Of a stretch of DNA of 64,000 bases, positions 1-9,174 are shown piece after piece; the first letter of the stretch is position 1; every line of letters begins with the position of its first letter. A program made the position numbers and the translations under genes. The stretch lies in contig NZ_KB913028.1 in the NCBI RefSeq assembly GCF_000384135.1, positions 62,001-126,000 on the forward strand, written 5' to 3'. Source of the stretch: Succinispira mobilis DSM 6222. GTDB taxonomy: Bacteria > Bacillota > Negativicutes > Acidaminococcales > Succinispiraceae. The notes under the pieces were generated by a model, which searched no databases, had not been told where the DNA came from, and worked only from the letters and a program-made list of their open reading frames with translations.

Positions 1-2
1 AT

Positions 3-1706
3 TTAATAATTATCAATGCCCAAATTTATAATAGCTTTAGCAAAAAATTTATTAAAAACAATCTCGTCGTAAAACAAGGAAAAATTCTATATATCGGCCA
101 AAATATTCAAGAGTTTACGAGCTCCCAGATTGTTGATGCCCAAAATAACTATTTAATTCCCGGCTTAATCGATATCCATATGCATATAGAGAGCACAATG
201 GCCACGCCCCAAGCTTTTGCGCATGAATTAGCGCGTCACGGCGTTACAACCATCATTTCCGAGCCACACGAAATTGCGAATGTCTTTGGTCGCGTCGGCG
301 TAGAAAGCATGCTTACCGCCTCGGAAAATGCGCCTATTGATATTTTCTTCGGCGTTCCTAGTTCTGTCCCTTCAACTAATAGTGATTTAGAAAGTACTGG
401 CGGGAAAATCACGCTAGAAGATTTACAAATCTTACTTAAACAACCGCAAGTAGTTTGCCTCGGTGAAATTATGAATTATATCGATGTGATTTACCGTGAG
501 CAATCTAAAACTTTAGATTTAATTAACTACACTAAATCAAACTATCCTTATCTGGCGATTGAAGGGCATTGTCCGCGAATTGGCGATGTTGAATTAGCAA
601 AAATGCTGTTTGCGGGTGTTCATTCTGATCATACCCAACAAACTGTCGCGGGCTTAATTGACCGCTTTTTACAAGGCATGTTTGTTGAAATTCAAAGCAA
701 ATCCTTAAAAGCTGATATTATTGCCTGTATTCAAGAATATCAAATGTATGAGCGCCTAGCCTTAGTTACTGATGATATTATGGCCGATGAATTTGTTAGC
801 AAGGGGCAACTAGATAAAAATCTACGTAAATTAATCCAGTTAGGTATTAAGCCCGAGCTAGCAATTTATCTGGCTACCTATACCCCAGCGCTACACATCG
901 GTTGGCGGGATCGCGGTTGTCTAGCGGCGGGTAAAATTGCTGACTTTTTTATCACGGATAACCTAACCGAACTACCGATTTTAGCTACATATAAAAGTGG
1001 TAAAAAAATCTATGACCATACGCAAGAACATATTTTCTCAGCCAAAAGTTTAAACTTTCCCGCACACTTTTATCAAAGTGTACATTGTCACCCCTTAACC
1101 GTACAACAACTGCAAATACCTGTTAAAACTACGGCCGCCAGTGTCCGCTGCAATGTCTTTGAACTAGTCGCCGATGCTACTTTTACGCAAGCTAAACAAG
1201 CTGATATTCCCGTTAAGGATGGTCTGTTAGATTGGCAAGCCAGTGATTTTGCTCTAGCTTTAGTCCTAGAACGCCATGGACGAGGTCAGTTACAACCAGC
1301 TTTAGCCTTAGTCGGCGGGGTATGTCTCCAAAGCGGCGCGATTGCCACCACCTATGCGCATGATCATCATAATTTACTGGCTATTGGTCGTAATATTCCC
1401 GATTTGTTGTTTGCCGTTAACCGTGTAATTGAGCAACAAGGAGCTTATCTAGCCGTTTTAAATGAAACTGTTTTAGCCGAAGTACCTTTACCAATTGCGG
1501 GAATTCTCTCGCCTCTATCAATGCCCGAACTAGCTCTAGAAGTTCAAGCCCTAAAGCAAGCGTTTGCGCAATTAGGTTACGCCCATAAAAATCCACTGAT
1601 GTCCCTAAGTACTATTAGTTTACCGGTTAGCCCGGAGCTAAAACTAACTGATAAAGGGCTAATTGAAGTAAAGTCGCAAACTATTTTACCGCTCATAGTT
1701 GAATAG
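3..1706 (+). CDS. ade: Adenine deaminase, 5' end cut by window edge
   Basis: Deaminates adenine to hypoxanthine in purine salvage; cytoplasmic amidohydrolase-fold metalloenzyme. The first ATG in frame (180) lies inside the metal-binding HxH motif (HMHIESTM), so it is not the start. The frame is open back to base 3 and reads LVVKQGKILYIGQN and LIPGLIDIH, the expected N-terminal beta-sandwich and strand. The start codon therefore lies before the window; 567 residues are visible, close to the family's 570-600. Further family motifs are SEPHEIANVFG, EGHCP with GVHSDH, the TDD motif, and a C-terminal domain with AHDHHNLL. It is one of only two plus-strand genes and converges on ompM1. A hairpin at 1845-1878 lies downstream. 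Confidence 0.93.
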   Translation, partial: LIIINAQIYNSFSKKFIKNNLVVKQGKILYIGQNIQEFTSSQIVDAQNNYLIPGLIDIHMHIESTMATPQAFAHELARHGVTTIISEPHEIANVFGRVGVESMLTASENAPIDIFFGVPSSVPSTNSDLESTGGKITLEDLQILLKQPQVVCLGEIMNYIDVIYREQSKTLDLINYTKSNYPYLAIEGHCPRIGDVELAKMLFAGVHSDHTQQTVAGLIDRFLQGMFVEIQSKSLKADIIACIQEYQMYERLALVTDDIMADEFVSKGQLDKNLRKLIQLGIKPELAIYLATYTPALHIGWRDRGCLAAGKIADFFITDNLTELPILATYKSGKKIYDHTQEHIFSAKSLNFPAHFYQSVHCHPLTVQQLQIPVKTTAASVRCNVFELVADATFTQAKQADIPVKDGLLDWQASDFALALVLERHGRGQLQPALALVGGVCLQSGAIATTYAHDHHNLLAIGRNIPDLLFAVNRVIEQQGAYLAVLNETVLAEVPLPIAGILSPLSMPELALEVQALKQAFAQLGYAHKNPLMSLSTISLPVSPELKLTDKGLIEVKSQTILPLIVE

Positions 1707-1844
1707 CTTTAAAACTGATTTTATTAATGCTTATACTGAAGGTTGTAACAAGCGTTAAAAAACTAAAACGTGTTTCTTTTGGTCTTAGAAATTTCAATCG
1801 TTTCCGTAATAGATTATTATTCATTGCTTCTTCAAAAAGTTAAA

Positions 1845-1878
1845 ACTGGATTAAGAACTTTTTCATTCTTAATCCAGT
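1845..1878. terminator. 13-bp perfect inverted repeat, possible terminator
   Basis: ACTGGATTAAGAA (1845-1857) is matched exactly by its reverse complement at 1866-1878 around an 8-base loop. It sits between the convergent ade and ompM1 genes. Neither strand shows a clean U-tract after the stem, so it is either a weak terminator for ade or a stable RNA structure. Confidence 0.45.
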
Positions 1879-1930
1879 CTAAATATACTTCTTTATTATT
1901 CACACCACAACATTTGACATAGAACCCAAA

Positions 1931-1958
1931 AAAGGGACTTCCAATTGGAAGTCCCTTT
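1931..1958 (-). terminator. Rho-independent terminator of ompM1
   Basis: Perfect 12-bp stem AAAGGGACTTCC / GGAAGTCCCTTT with an AATT loop. Read on the minus strand it starts about 20 bases past the ompM1 stop and is followed by a run of T, the classical intrinsic terminator layout. Confidence 0.9.
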
Positions 1959-1978
1959 AATTACTTGCTTAGTTTTTT

Positions 1979-3247
1979 CTAGAAGAAGAATTGTACGAAT
2001 GCAGTTGTAGTTTGTTGATCTTCTTTAGACATACCTGCAGCAGCTTCTTTTTGTTCTAAATCACTGTAAGATACTTGTAATTTAATATTTTTTTGGACAG
2101 CATAGTTGAAACCGATTTCATAACCAGTAACACCACGATTATCGTTAAGATCCCAATCCAAACCTGCTGGAGCATAAAGTACGCCTGCTGGAGCATCGAA
2201 GCCCATGATCCATGCGCCCCAAGATCCTTTATCAGCTACGTTCATACCTTTGTAGTCTAAACGTGCAGTGTAACCTGTTTTATCAGTGCCATTTACTTCA
2301 TCGCCAGCCATTAATAATTGAGCTGCTAATTTGAAGTTTTTATCAAATTTGTAAGCCGCATAGAATTGACCGAAAGAAGTATCATCCACTCCTGTAATCG
2401 CATTATCATTTTTGCCTTTTACATCATAATAAGCAGCATTGAATTGCCATTTATCTTGCTTGTAGTCAAGAGCCAAACCTGCAGTATCAACATCTTTTTG
2501 AGCCCCAGACTTGAATGCACCATATTTATTTGGAGTCATACGACCATAAAGTACTGTCGCTTTTAATTTATTACCGAAGTCTAAACGCACCCCATCAGTT
2601 TCAGCAGAGTCGAATAAGAACGCATTAACATCAGCATAAGCAAAACGACCAGCTTGTACTTTTACATCATCAATGCTACCAGCTACCCAAGCACGACGCA
2701 TTAATGTGCTATCTTCATCAGCACGGCCATTTGTTTCTAAGTTTTGTTCATTTTCTAACATCATGTTAGCTGTCCATTTGTCGTTGATTTCGCCTTTAAG
2801 GTTTAAACGAGTACGAAGTTTAGTTTCGTTTTGTTTGTCGTTACCATATTGGTCGCCATCAAAACCTCTGTAACGGAAACGCATTTCACCAGTGATTTTC
2901 ACGTTATCAGCATTTTTTTCTAATTTTGTTACACGTACGCCAAGATTGTCTAATTCTGCAGAGAATTCAGCAGCTAATTTTTCAATCATAGCTTTTTGAC
3001 TAGCGTCAGCTTTGTCAGATTTAGCCATAGCTTTTGCTACCATTTGAGCCATTTCGTAACGAGTAATGCTTTTGCCACCTTTGAAAGTGTCATCGCCGTA
3101 ACCTTCTACGATACCAGCTTGAGCTAATTTGCTTACAGAAGCATATGCCCAGTGGTTAGATGGAACATCAGAGAATGGGTTAGCAGCAAATGCTGTACCA
3201 GCGATACCTAGAGAAAGAGCCATTGCTAATACTAGAGATTTTTTCAT
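1979..3247 (-). CDS. ompM: OmpM-type SLH porin (copy 1)
   Basis: Major outer-membrane porin that also tethers the OM to peptidoglycan in Negativicutes (established for this family). The 422-residue product has a signal peptide ending near AFA|ANPF, one SLH domain (about residues 23-80, with NHWAYASVSKLA and ITRYEMAQMVAKAM), a short coiled coil (about 85-115) and a long beta-rich barrel ending QFFF, the terminal aromatic signature of OM proteins. The ATG at 3247 follows GGAGGG at proper spacing; an upstream in-frame start lacks support. The N-terminus is nearly identical to copies 2 and 3 while the barrel differs. An element shared with the other copies lies at 3331-3346. Confidence 0.93.
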   Translation of the reverse strand: MKKSLVLAMALSLGIAGTAFAANPFSDVPSNHWAYASVSKLAQAGIVEGYGDDTFKGGKSITRYEMAQMVAKAMAKSDKADASQKAMIEKLAAEFSAELDNLGVRVTKLEKNADNVKITGEMRFRYRGFDGDQYGNDKQNETKLRTRLNLKGEINDKWTANMMLENEQNLETNGRADEDSTLMRRAWVAGSIDDVKVQAGRFAYADVNAFLFDSAETDGVRLDFGNKLKATVLYGRMTPNKYGAFKSGAQKDVDTAGLALDYKQDKWQFNAAYYDVKGKNDNAITGVDDTSFGQFYAAYKFDKNFKLAAQLLMAGDEVNGTDKTGYTARLDYKGMNVADKGSWGAWIMGFDAPAGVLYAPAGLDWDLNDNRGVTGYEIGFNYAVQKNIKLQVSYSDLEQKEAAAGMSKEDQQTTTAFVQFFF

Positions 3248-3330
3248 AATAATTTCCCTCCAAATTTGTTTTTTGCTTGGTTTATTTTCGCCAATCAATA
3301 AAAACAAATTTTCAGCAAGCCCGCAACATA

Positions 3331-3346
3331 AGTGTCCTTGTTTCCT
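3331..3346 (-). promoter_or_regulatory. Conserved element upstream of ompM1
   Basis: Minus-strand AGGAAACAAGGACACT, about 83 bases before the ompM1 ATG. The identical 16-mer occurs upstream of ompM3 and a close variant upstream of ompM2. It contains two GGAMAC half-sites eight bases apart. It could be a binding site, an unusual promoter part or a 5' UTR element. Confidence 0.5.
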
Positions 3347-3456
3347 TAGCTTTGTTTTTGCCTAATTTTTCATCTTTAAAAATTGTCTTTCATAACCAGC
3401 TAATATATATATTCTACATCCTTGCGGAAATTCCTGCTAAACTTTTTAAAAATATT

Positions 3457-3867
3457 TTATTTTTTTGTTTTTATTTTGTATTTTGTATTTTGTAAAAATC
3501 GCAAAGCAATCGCCCAAGCAGCATACGCGTCTACAGGCTCTGGCAAACTACGCCAGCGGATTGGTAGCAGGCTCTGCCAAAAGCTTGGTTTATTTTTGTG
3601 CCAATATAGTTCACTGGCTTGCAATGTAGTATTGCGTTCATCCACTAAGATTACGGTTTGATTCAAACTGGCTAAGCTGTGTTGCACTCCCGCACTTTGT
3701 GTACCATCGCCCAATAAAATTTGGCTTTGGGGATATTTAGCTAAACAAATTTGTACTTGTTCTAGTAACTCCGTCGCTCTTACTAAAAACAGTTCTAGGA
3801 CTTCGCCATCAGGCTGTACTATTGCTAAACCACATTTATCTCGTCCGGGATCAATGGCAATTAGCAT
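3457..3867 (-). CDS. YqgF/RuvC-like RNase H-fold protein
   Basis: Small 136-residue protein beginning MLIAIDPGRDKCGLAIV, the first-strand Asp motif of the YqgF/RuvX RNase H-like fold. A later DER (in ILVDERNTTLQA) and a late acidic segment (EPVDAYAAWAIAL) fit the second and third acidic positions of such nucleases. I infer a cytoplasmic nuclease-like role but cannot name a substrate; it is not the canonical YqgF. The ATG at 3867 has GAGGTG upstream, whereas the longer reading runs through the preceding terminator hairpin. It is last in the LPS gene train and may be reached by readthrough or its own promoter. Confidence 0.7.
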   Translation of the reverse strand: MLIAIDPGRDKCGLAIVQPDGEVLELFLVRATELLEQVQICLAKYPQSQILLGDGTQSAGVQHSLASLNQTVILVDERNTTLQASELYWHKNKPSFWQSLLPIRWRSLPEPVDAYAAWAIALRFLQNTKYKIKTKK

Positions 3868-3887
3868 TTTTTTCACCTCACAACAAA

Positions 3888-3911
3888 AAAGGCGAGCTCT
3901 AGCTCGCCTTT
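3888..3911 (-). terminator. Terminator after the DUF3084 gene
   Basis: AAAGGCGAGCT / AGCTCGCCTTT stem (3888-3898 and 3901-3911). On the minus strand it begins just after the DUF3084 stop and runs into TTTTTT, so it should end the long LPS operon before the YqgF-like gene. Confidence 0.85.
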
Positions 3912-3913
3912 GC

Positions 3914-5095
3914 TTATATTTTTTCAAATTCAATATCAATACTTAATAAGTCGGAAGTATAAATATCTCGCTTAGCGCGCACAATTACATTTACCAGGCC
4001 ATTTTGATATTTTTGGAGATTTTTAGTTAGCTCTAACATTTCACCAATACTCAAATTGCCAACTGTGCCATTAAGTGGATCGGCAATTACACCATTATTA
4101 ATCGCCTTAGCATTTATTTCTTGCAAAAGTTCAATCAGCGCCACTTGCACATCTTTATCTTGTAAATCCAATTGTTTGGTCAAGATAACTTCTTGACGTT
4201 TATAAATTAATTCATTCGGTAAAATTTGCGGCCGCACAATAATCGGATCCCCATAAACTAAGTTACTACTAGCTAACAGCCGCACAAAAACTTTCCCTGA
4301 TAATTGGCTCATTTTATACAAGGTATTTTTGACTTCGTTTTGTTCGATAAACACTACTTGCAACTGTTTATTTTCAATTCCTAACTTATCTATTAATAGA
4401 GCATTGGTCGTTTTCATTAAGGTGTCTAATTCTTTGGCACTTTCTTCCATATTTTTACCCGCGGTTAAGCGTCCTGAAGCTACTAACTCTCCCGCCCGAA
4501 AAATTATCTGGCCTTCTCTAACACTAATTAAACCCTGTTGTAGGCGCTCCGCAATACTCGATAAATGCACAATATCAGTTTCCAACTGTTTCTTGGTTGT
4601 CAAGGTTTCTTGCAAACTAGTTTGAGCTTGTTGATACTGCTGTTGTACTTCAGCGGTAATAGCCTTAGCCGCTTGCATATCCTGTTGCGCCTGCTCTTTT
4701 TCTTGCTGTAAAGCCTGCATTTGCGCTTGATTAGTTTTAATTGTAGCATCTAACTGGGCCAAATTTTTGTTTTTTTCTAGAATTTGAGTTAAGGCTTGTT
4801 GAATTTCTTGGTTTTTACTAGCAACTTCATTATTTAAATTACCCAACTGAGCTCGCAATTTTTCCATACCAAATAAGGCCACCCGCACATCTTTGGAAAT
4901 AGCCGCCATGCTTGCCAAAGTTACCAAGGCAATTAAAGTTCCCGTAATTATGGTCATCAAAATCGAGGTGTGTTTCGGCCGTAAACCAAAAACACTAATT
5001 CGTTTTTTACCAATTTTAGTGCCTAATTTATCACCAATATAAGCGATAGCACCACCCATAACAATTAACACTAGTATTAACACTATACCATACAT
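3914..5095 (-). CDS. DUF3084-type membrane coiled-coil protein
   Basis: A 393-residue inner-membrane protein of unknown function; I recognise the DUF3084 pattern (membrane helix near residues 2-22, basic GKKRISVFGLRPKHTSI segment, second helix near 45-66). A long Gln/Lys/Glu-rich coiled coil (about 80-195) and a C-terminal globular domain follow. The ATG at 5095 is chosen because the GAGGTG just upstream is its ribosome-binding site; the further GTG lies within that site. It is the last gene before the terminator and directly downstream of the LptF/G permease, so an envelope role is likely but unproven. Confidence 0.8.
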   Translation of the reverse strand: MYGIVLILVLIVMGGAIAYIGDKLGTKIGKKRISVFGLRPKHTSILMTIITGTLIALVTLASMAAISKDVRVALFGMEKLRAQLGNLNNEVASKNQEIQQALTQILEKNKNLAQLDATIKTNQAQMQALQQEKEQAQQDMQAAKAITAEVQQQYQQAQTSLQETLTTKKQLETDIVHLSSIAERLQQGLISVREGQIIFRAGELVASGRLTAGKNMEESAKELDTLMKTTNALLIDKLGIENKQLQVVFIEQNEVKNTLYKMSQLSGKVFVRLLASSNLVYGDPIIVRPQILPNELIYKRQEVILTKQLDLQDKDVQVALIELLQEINAKAINNGVIADPLNGTVGNLSIGEMLELTKNLQKYQNGLVNVIVRAKRDIYTSDLLSIDIEFEKI

Positions 5096-5141
5096 ATTCC
5101 ACCTCACCCTCTCCCTAGCTACTTCGGCTTTTAATTTGAGC

Positions 5142-6230
5142 TTATTTAGAAACGCGTCGCATCAAATAGGCGCCCACTAACAAACCTACAATATTGGGAA
5201 CCCAAGCCGCCAAAAACGGCGATATTACTCCGCCTTGGCCAATTGCCGTGGTTAAAGTCATTATTGTGTAGTAAATAAAGATAATAATAATACTTAAGCC
5301 CAAGCCAATAGAAGAGCTTGAACGTTGTGGCTGTAAACCTAAAGGCGTACCAATAACTGCAAATACTAAAGAAGCCATCGGAATGGTTACCCGTTGATAC
5401 ATTTCCATCTCATATTTAGAAACTGATAAAAATTGTCGTTTTAAAATGCCAATTTGCTGTTTCAGTTCCTTAATAGTCATTTGATCAGGTTTTTTTTGCT
5501 CTAAGGCAACATCGTTCGGGCGAGTGTTAACTGGCATCACTTGTTCTTCAAATTTTGCTGTACGCGCAATTCCTTCTTCTTTAGATAATTCGTAAACCAT
5601 GCCTTGTTTCATAATCCATTTATCAGTATCCCAAGTAGCTTCTTCAGCTTTTTGGACACTCACTAACTCACCTTTTTCAAAAATCTCCACGGTTACACCG
5701 TGCATTTTCCCCTCATGCTCATCAAATTTGCGGGCATAAGTCAAGCGCTCAATATCGCCACCCGTAATTGATTTTAAAATTATATGCTCTTGCGAACGGG
5801 GCTTGGTGTTTTTTTCAATTTCATAATACAGTACGCGACTATAAGCTAATTTAGAGGCCGGCACAACTTTTTCAGCAAATACGACTGAAAAAATGCTCAC
5901 GCAAAAAGCCACTACAAAAACGGGCAGACTTAACCGCCAAAAACTAATTCCGCCTGATTTCATCGCTGTTATTTCACTACTAGCCGACAAACGTCCAAAC
6001 GCCAACAATGACGCCAAAAGCATCGACATGGGAAAAGTGAAATTGATAATTTCTGGCAAACTATACACAAAAAGTTTAGTTAAAGAAGTTACGGACGCTC
6101 CGTACTTGGTCAAATATTGCGCAATGCGAAACAACACACTACTAGCAATAAAAATGCTTGAGAAAGAGGCTATGCCAAAGATAAACGGTCCAGCCAATTC
6201 TTTTAAAATATATTTATCTAATATCCGCAT
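5142..6230 (-). CDS. lptF: LptF/LptG family LPS export permease
   Basis: Inner-membrane permease of the LPS extraction ABC transporter (LptB2FG). The 362-residue protein has the YjgP/YjgQ layout: N-terminal MRILDKYILKEL, three N-terminal TM helices with the FPMSMLLASLLAFGRLS coupling region, a periplasmic beta-jellyroll domain (about 125-265) and three C-terminal helices. It follows lptB by 14 bases. E. coli uses an LptF-LptG heterodimer, but only one such gene is present here, so either the partner is elsewhere or the permease is homodimeric. The ATG has GGGGAG six bases upstream. The symbol is by family; F and G cannot be told apart here. Confidence 0.9.
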   Translation of the reverse strand: MRILDKYILKELAGPFIFGIASFSSIFIASSVLFRIAQYLTKYGASVTSLTKLFVYSLPEIINFTFPMSMLLASLLAFGRLSASSEITAMKSGGISFWRLSLPVFVVAFCVSIFSVVFAEKVVPASKLAYSRVLYYEIEKNTKPRSQEHIILKSITGGDIERLTYARKFDEHEGKMHGVTVEIFEKGELVSVQKAEEATWDTDKWIMKQGMVYELSKEEGIARTAKFEEQVMPVNTRPNDVALEQKKPDQMTIKELKQQIGILKRQFLSVSKYEMEMYQRVTIPMASLVFAVIGTPLGLQPQRSSSSIGLGLSIIIIFIYYTIMTLTTAIGQGGVISPFLAAWVPNIVGLLVGAYLMRRVSK

Positions 6231-6244
6231 TACATGCTCCCCTT

Positions 6245-6964
6245 CTACAAAGTAAATTTATCACCTAAATAAAACTTACGCGCAATCTCACTACTAGCAA
6301 TTTTTTCGCGATCGCCCGCAACCAAAATTTCACCATTATTTAAAATATATGCAGTATCAACAATATTCAAAGTTTCACGCACATTGTGATCAGTAATTAA
6401 AACTCCAATGCCCCGCCTAGCTAGATGCGCAATCATTTCCTGAATATCGGCTACGGCAATTGGATCTATGCCAGCAAAAGGTTCATCCAACAAGATAAAC
6501 GAAGGATCTTTCGCTAAAGCCCGGGCAATTTCAACCCGCCGACGCTCACCCCCTGATAATTCTGAGCCTTTGCGCTTACGCACATGCCCTACATTAAACT
6601 CACTTATCAGGTCCTCTAATTTTTCTTGCCGCTCTGGCACAGACAAAGGTGTAGTCTCTAAAATCGCCATAATATTTTCTTCTACCGTTAGTTTGCGAAA
6701 AATCGAGGCTTCTTGTGGTAAATAGCCTAAGCCATTTTCTGCTCTTTCATACATCGCCATTTGCGATACATCACGGCCATCAATTAAAACATGTCCACTA
6801 TCGGGACGTTCTAAGCCGACAATCATGTAAAAGGTAGTTGTTTTGCCCGCACCATTCGGGCCTAATAAACCGACTATTTTACCTTGTTCTACTTTAATAC
6901 TGACATTGTTTACAACTACTCGTTCTTTAAATTTTTTAACTAAATTTTTTGTTTCTATATACAT
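6245..6964 (-). CDS. lptB: LPS export ABC ATPase LptB
   Basis: Cytoplasmic ATPase that powers LPS extraction from the inner membrane. The 239-residue protein has Walker A GPNGAGKT (residues 35-42), Q-loop [12 protein letters not shown], signature LSGGE (136-140), Walker B FILLDE, the D-loop GIDP and the switch His (TDHNVRE), all typical of LptB. The ATG at 6964 (MYIETKNL) matches the usual N-terminus; an upstream TTG has no ribosome-binding site. It lies between lptA and lptF/G in one operon. Confidence 0.95.
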   Translation of the reverse strand: MYIETKNLVKKFKERVVVNNVSIKVEQGKIVGLLGPNGAGKTTTFYMIVGLERPDSGHVLIDGRDVSQMAMYERAENGLGYLPQEASIFRKLTVEENIMAILETTPLSVPERQEKLEDLISEFNVGHVRKRKGSELSGGERRRVEIARALAKDPSFILLDEPFAGIDPIAVADIQEMIAHLARRGIGVLITDHNVRETLNIVDTAYILNNGEILVAGDREKIASSEIARKFYLGDKFTL

Positions 6965-6994
6965 ATTCTTGCCACTTTTCCCCAAATGAATTTT

Positions 6995-7744
6995 TTAGCT
7001 TGCTACACTGGGTTTAGTTTTTTGTTGCGGAGGCAATTGTAGCACAACTTTGCCTTTGGCTTCACCTTCACTGCTCTCTGTTTTAAAAATTAAAGTATTA
7101 CCCGTAATTTTATTGCCATCTTGGATAGCCCAAGCATTGCCTGTTAAAGTTATCACCGGTTCACGTCCCGCTTTATTATCTAAGTACACAGCATGATCAC
7201 CCGCCGCTATTAGTTTTCTTGCCGGCGCATCAATTTTCACTTGTCGTTCCGCAATCGCTTGCCCAGCTTGCATATCATAGCTAATATATTCCGCAGTCAA
7301 CACACTTGCATCTGCTGTAGTTAATTTCGCCCAATCGCCAATCGTTTGTGCAAATTTACGTTGATCAAAGTATTCAACTTTAGCCGCATTTAAGGTATCT
7401 CCAGCTTTTGTCAGGTAAACATCGCCCCCACTAGCAATTAAATGTTTACCCGCCAACAAATCTAACGTCTCGCATTTAATTGTCACATCATTATATTGCA
7501 TGCGCACATTGCCAGTAAGTTGTCCAATCTCCTGTTTAAGATTATATTCAGCGCGTGCCGCCTGCGCATTTCCATCTACCCGTTTAATATTTACATTGCC
7601 AACCGCCGTAGTAATTTGCGTTTTAGAATTGTACTCAATCGTATCACCACTTATCTCAACAGGCTGATTTTCCGTTGTCTGCGCTGAAACCAAGGTCGCA
7701 CAGAGCATACCTACCGTAAGTACTGCTGCTAATTTTTTCTTCAT
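6995..7744 (-). CDS. lptA: LptA/OstA periplasmic LPS bridge protein
   Basis: Periplasmic OstA-like protein expected to form the beta-jellyroll bridge that carries LPS from LptC to the OM. A signal peptide (residues 1-21, cleavage near VSA|QTT) precedes VEISGDTIEYNSKTQ and repeated GNVxI/GNVRM strands. At 249 residues it is longer than E. coli LptA (185), consistent with an extended jellyroll. GGGGGAG precedes the ATG, and the gene is one base from the lptC stop. No LptD gene is in the window. Confidence 0.9.
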   Translation of the reverse strand: MKKKLAAVLTVGMLCATLVSAQTTENQPVEISGDTIEYNSKTQITTAVGNVNIKRVDGNAQAARAEYNLKQEIGQLTGNVRMQYNDVTIKCETLDLLAGKHLIASGGDVYLTKAGDTLNAAKVEYFDQRKFAQTIGDWAKLTTADASVLTAEYISYDMQAGQAIAERQVKIDAPARKLIAAGDHAVYLDNKAGREPVITLTGNAWAIQDGNKITGNTLIFKTESSEGEAKGKVVLQLPPQQKTKPSVAS

Positions 7745-7745
7745 C

Positions 7746-8291
7746 TTATTCTCCCCCTTTTCGTACTAGGGCATTACCAATAAGTTTAATTTGTTCTAAG
7801 CCACGGTCAGCAACAGCTTTATCAGCCTTGGCATATACTCCAGGCTTAGTGATTACTACCTCACCACTGGCCGTAATTAAACTATCAACATTGGTAAATC
7901 TTAAATCTTGCGCAACTAGTTTTTCTGCTTGTGTGGTCACTACAACCACATTCCCAGTTAATTGCACATCTTTACTCTTTAGATGTAGGGCCCCTTTATC
8001 AGAACTAATATTGACAATATTGCCGTTTTCTAAAAATAGTTTTCCCTTGACACCTGTTAAATTATTAATCTGCTGTACAGCGTCTACTTGCATTGTATCT
8101 GCAGTTAGCTCCCAGTTCTTCTTACCTTGTTTTTCTTCTACTAAGTAAGCATTTTTTATAGTTACCAGGTTTGTTTCTGGAGTTTGCTGCACCGCTTCTT
8201 TTTCTACACCATTGTCATAGAAAAACCACGCACCACATAACAGCAAAAAAATCACAACCCCGAATAACGGGGATTTAAGGTTTATCTTCAC
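7746..8291 (-). CDS. lptC: LPS export protein LptC
   Basis: Membrane-anchored periplasmic component receiving LPS from LptB2FG. The 181-residue protein has one N-terminal TM helix (about 8-26) and the LptC motif NAYLVEEKQGKKNWELTAD followed by jellyroll strands (LFLENGNIVNISSDKG, LTGNVVV). It starts with GTG, GGAGG lying nine bases upstream, and overlaps the end of lpxL1, indicating translational coupling. Confidence 0.9.
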   Translation of the reverse strand: MKINLKSPLFGVVIFLLLCGAWFFYDNGVEKEAVQQTPETNLVTIKNAYLVEEKQGKKNWELTADTMQVDAVQQINNLTGVKGKLFLENGNIVNISSDKGALHLKSKDVQLTGNVVVVTTQAEKLVAQDLRFTNVDSLITASGEVVITKPGVYAKADKAVADRGLEQIKLIGNALVRKGGE

Positions 8292-9174
8292 AACCTTCTG
8301 CCTCCTTTAATTTATAAGGAGTATTCCATCTTTTTTGAAACCATAGCCAATTGTCTGGATACTGCTTAATAACATCTTCCGTAACTTTAACCATCTTGGC
8401 TGTAATTGCTAGCATATCTGCGGCCTCATTACCTGTATCTTCGTAATAAAAAGCTGGTTGCATAATAATTTTATGCCCACCTTCTGGACAACGCACTATA
8501 AACATCGGCACAATCGGCGCTTTAAATTTTTTAGCAAAAAATGCCGGTCCTGCTGGCGTAGAAGCCATTTTACCTAAAAAAGGCACAAAAATACCTTCTG
8601 GTCCAGCATCTTGGTCAGCAATAAAACCTAAGACCTTACCCTTTTTAAGCGCACGCGCGGCGGCAATAATATCATTAGTGCCACTCAGGAAAGTTTCTAT
8701 TCCTGTCATCTCCCGATATTCAGTCAAAATTCGCGTGTGTTGCTCATTTGGTTGCCGTTTAACCATACTAGTTAAAGGAAAGTTGTTTAAGGCCAAGGCT
8801 GCCCCTAGCCACTCCCAGTTGCTAATATGTGCCGCTAAAGCCACTACCCCGCGCCCCTTGGCCAAAGCTTGGTGTAAATATTCAGGATGCTCAATTTTTA
8901 CAAATTGTTGAATGTTCTCTTTGTTAAGGTTAGGAATATATAACACTTCTAAAAATGTCTTGCCTAATTTTTGGCACATGCTATAAATTATTTTGCGCGC
9001 TTGCACTTCATCTAACCCTAAGCACTCTTTAATTGTTTCTAAGGCTCTATTAACTTGTTTTTTTGCAAGCAAGTAATATAAACCGCCTGCCCACTTGCCC
9101 AATAAAAGAATTACCGAGTATGGTAACAGACAAACCAGTTTACTTACTAGCTTAATAAAATGATATTGCCACAT
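8275..9174 (-). CDS. lpxL: Lipid A late acyltransferase, LpxL family (copy 1)
   Basis: Adds a secondary acyl chain to Kdo-lipid A at the cytoplasmic face of the inner membrane. The 299-residue protein carries the HX4E catalytic motif (AAHISNWEW, H116-E121), the RQPNEQ-like acceptor segment and the AxxxDQDAGPEGIFVPFLG motif of this family. Its ATG overlaps the kdsC stop (TAATG). A second family member lies at 20840-21700; the two share only family-level similarity, so they probably attach chains at different positions. Which is LpxL- or LpxM-like cannot be decided by eye. Confidence 0.92.
   Translation of the reverse strand: MWQYHFIKLVSKLVCLLPYSVILLLGKWAGGLYYLLAKKQVNRALETIKECLGLDEVQARKIIYSMCQKLGKTFLEVLYIPNLNKENIQQFVKIEHPEYLHQALAKGRGVVALAAHISNWEWLGAALALNNFPLTSMVKRQPNEQHTRILTEYREMTGIETFLSGTNDIIAAARALKKGKVLGFIADQDAGPEGIFVPFLGKMASTPAGPAFFAKKFKAPIVPMFIVRCPEGGHKIIMQPAFYYEDTGNEAADMLAITAKMVKVTEDVIKQYPDNWLWFQKRWNTPYKLKEAEGCEDKP

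Noticed and set aside
180-182. ATG 180 as the adenine deaminase start
   Set aside because: It lies inside the metal-binding HMH motif, and conserved N-terminal sequence is readable upstream to base 3.
3247-3307. Extended N-terminus of ompM1 before MKKSLV
   Set aside because: The GGAGGG site and the signal peptide start fit ATG 3247; the extension has no ribosome-binding site and is not shared by the other copies.
3300-3350. Sigma-54 promoter at the ompM1 upstream element (GG..GC)
   Set aside because: The GG-GC spacing is 11, not 10, and GC is not kept in ompM2.
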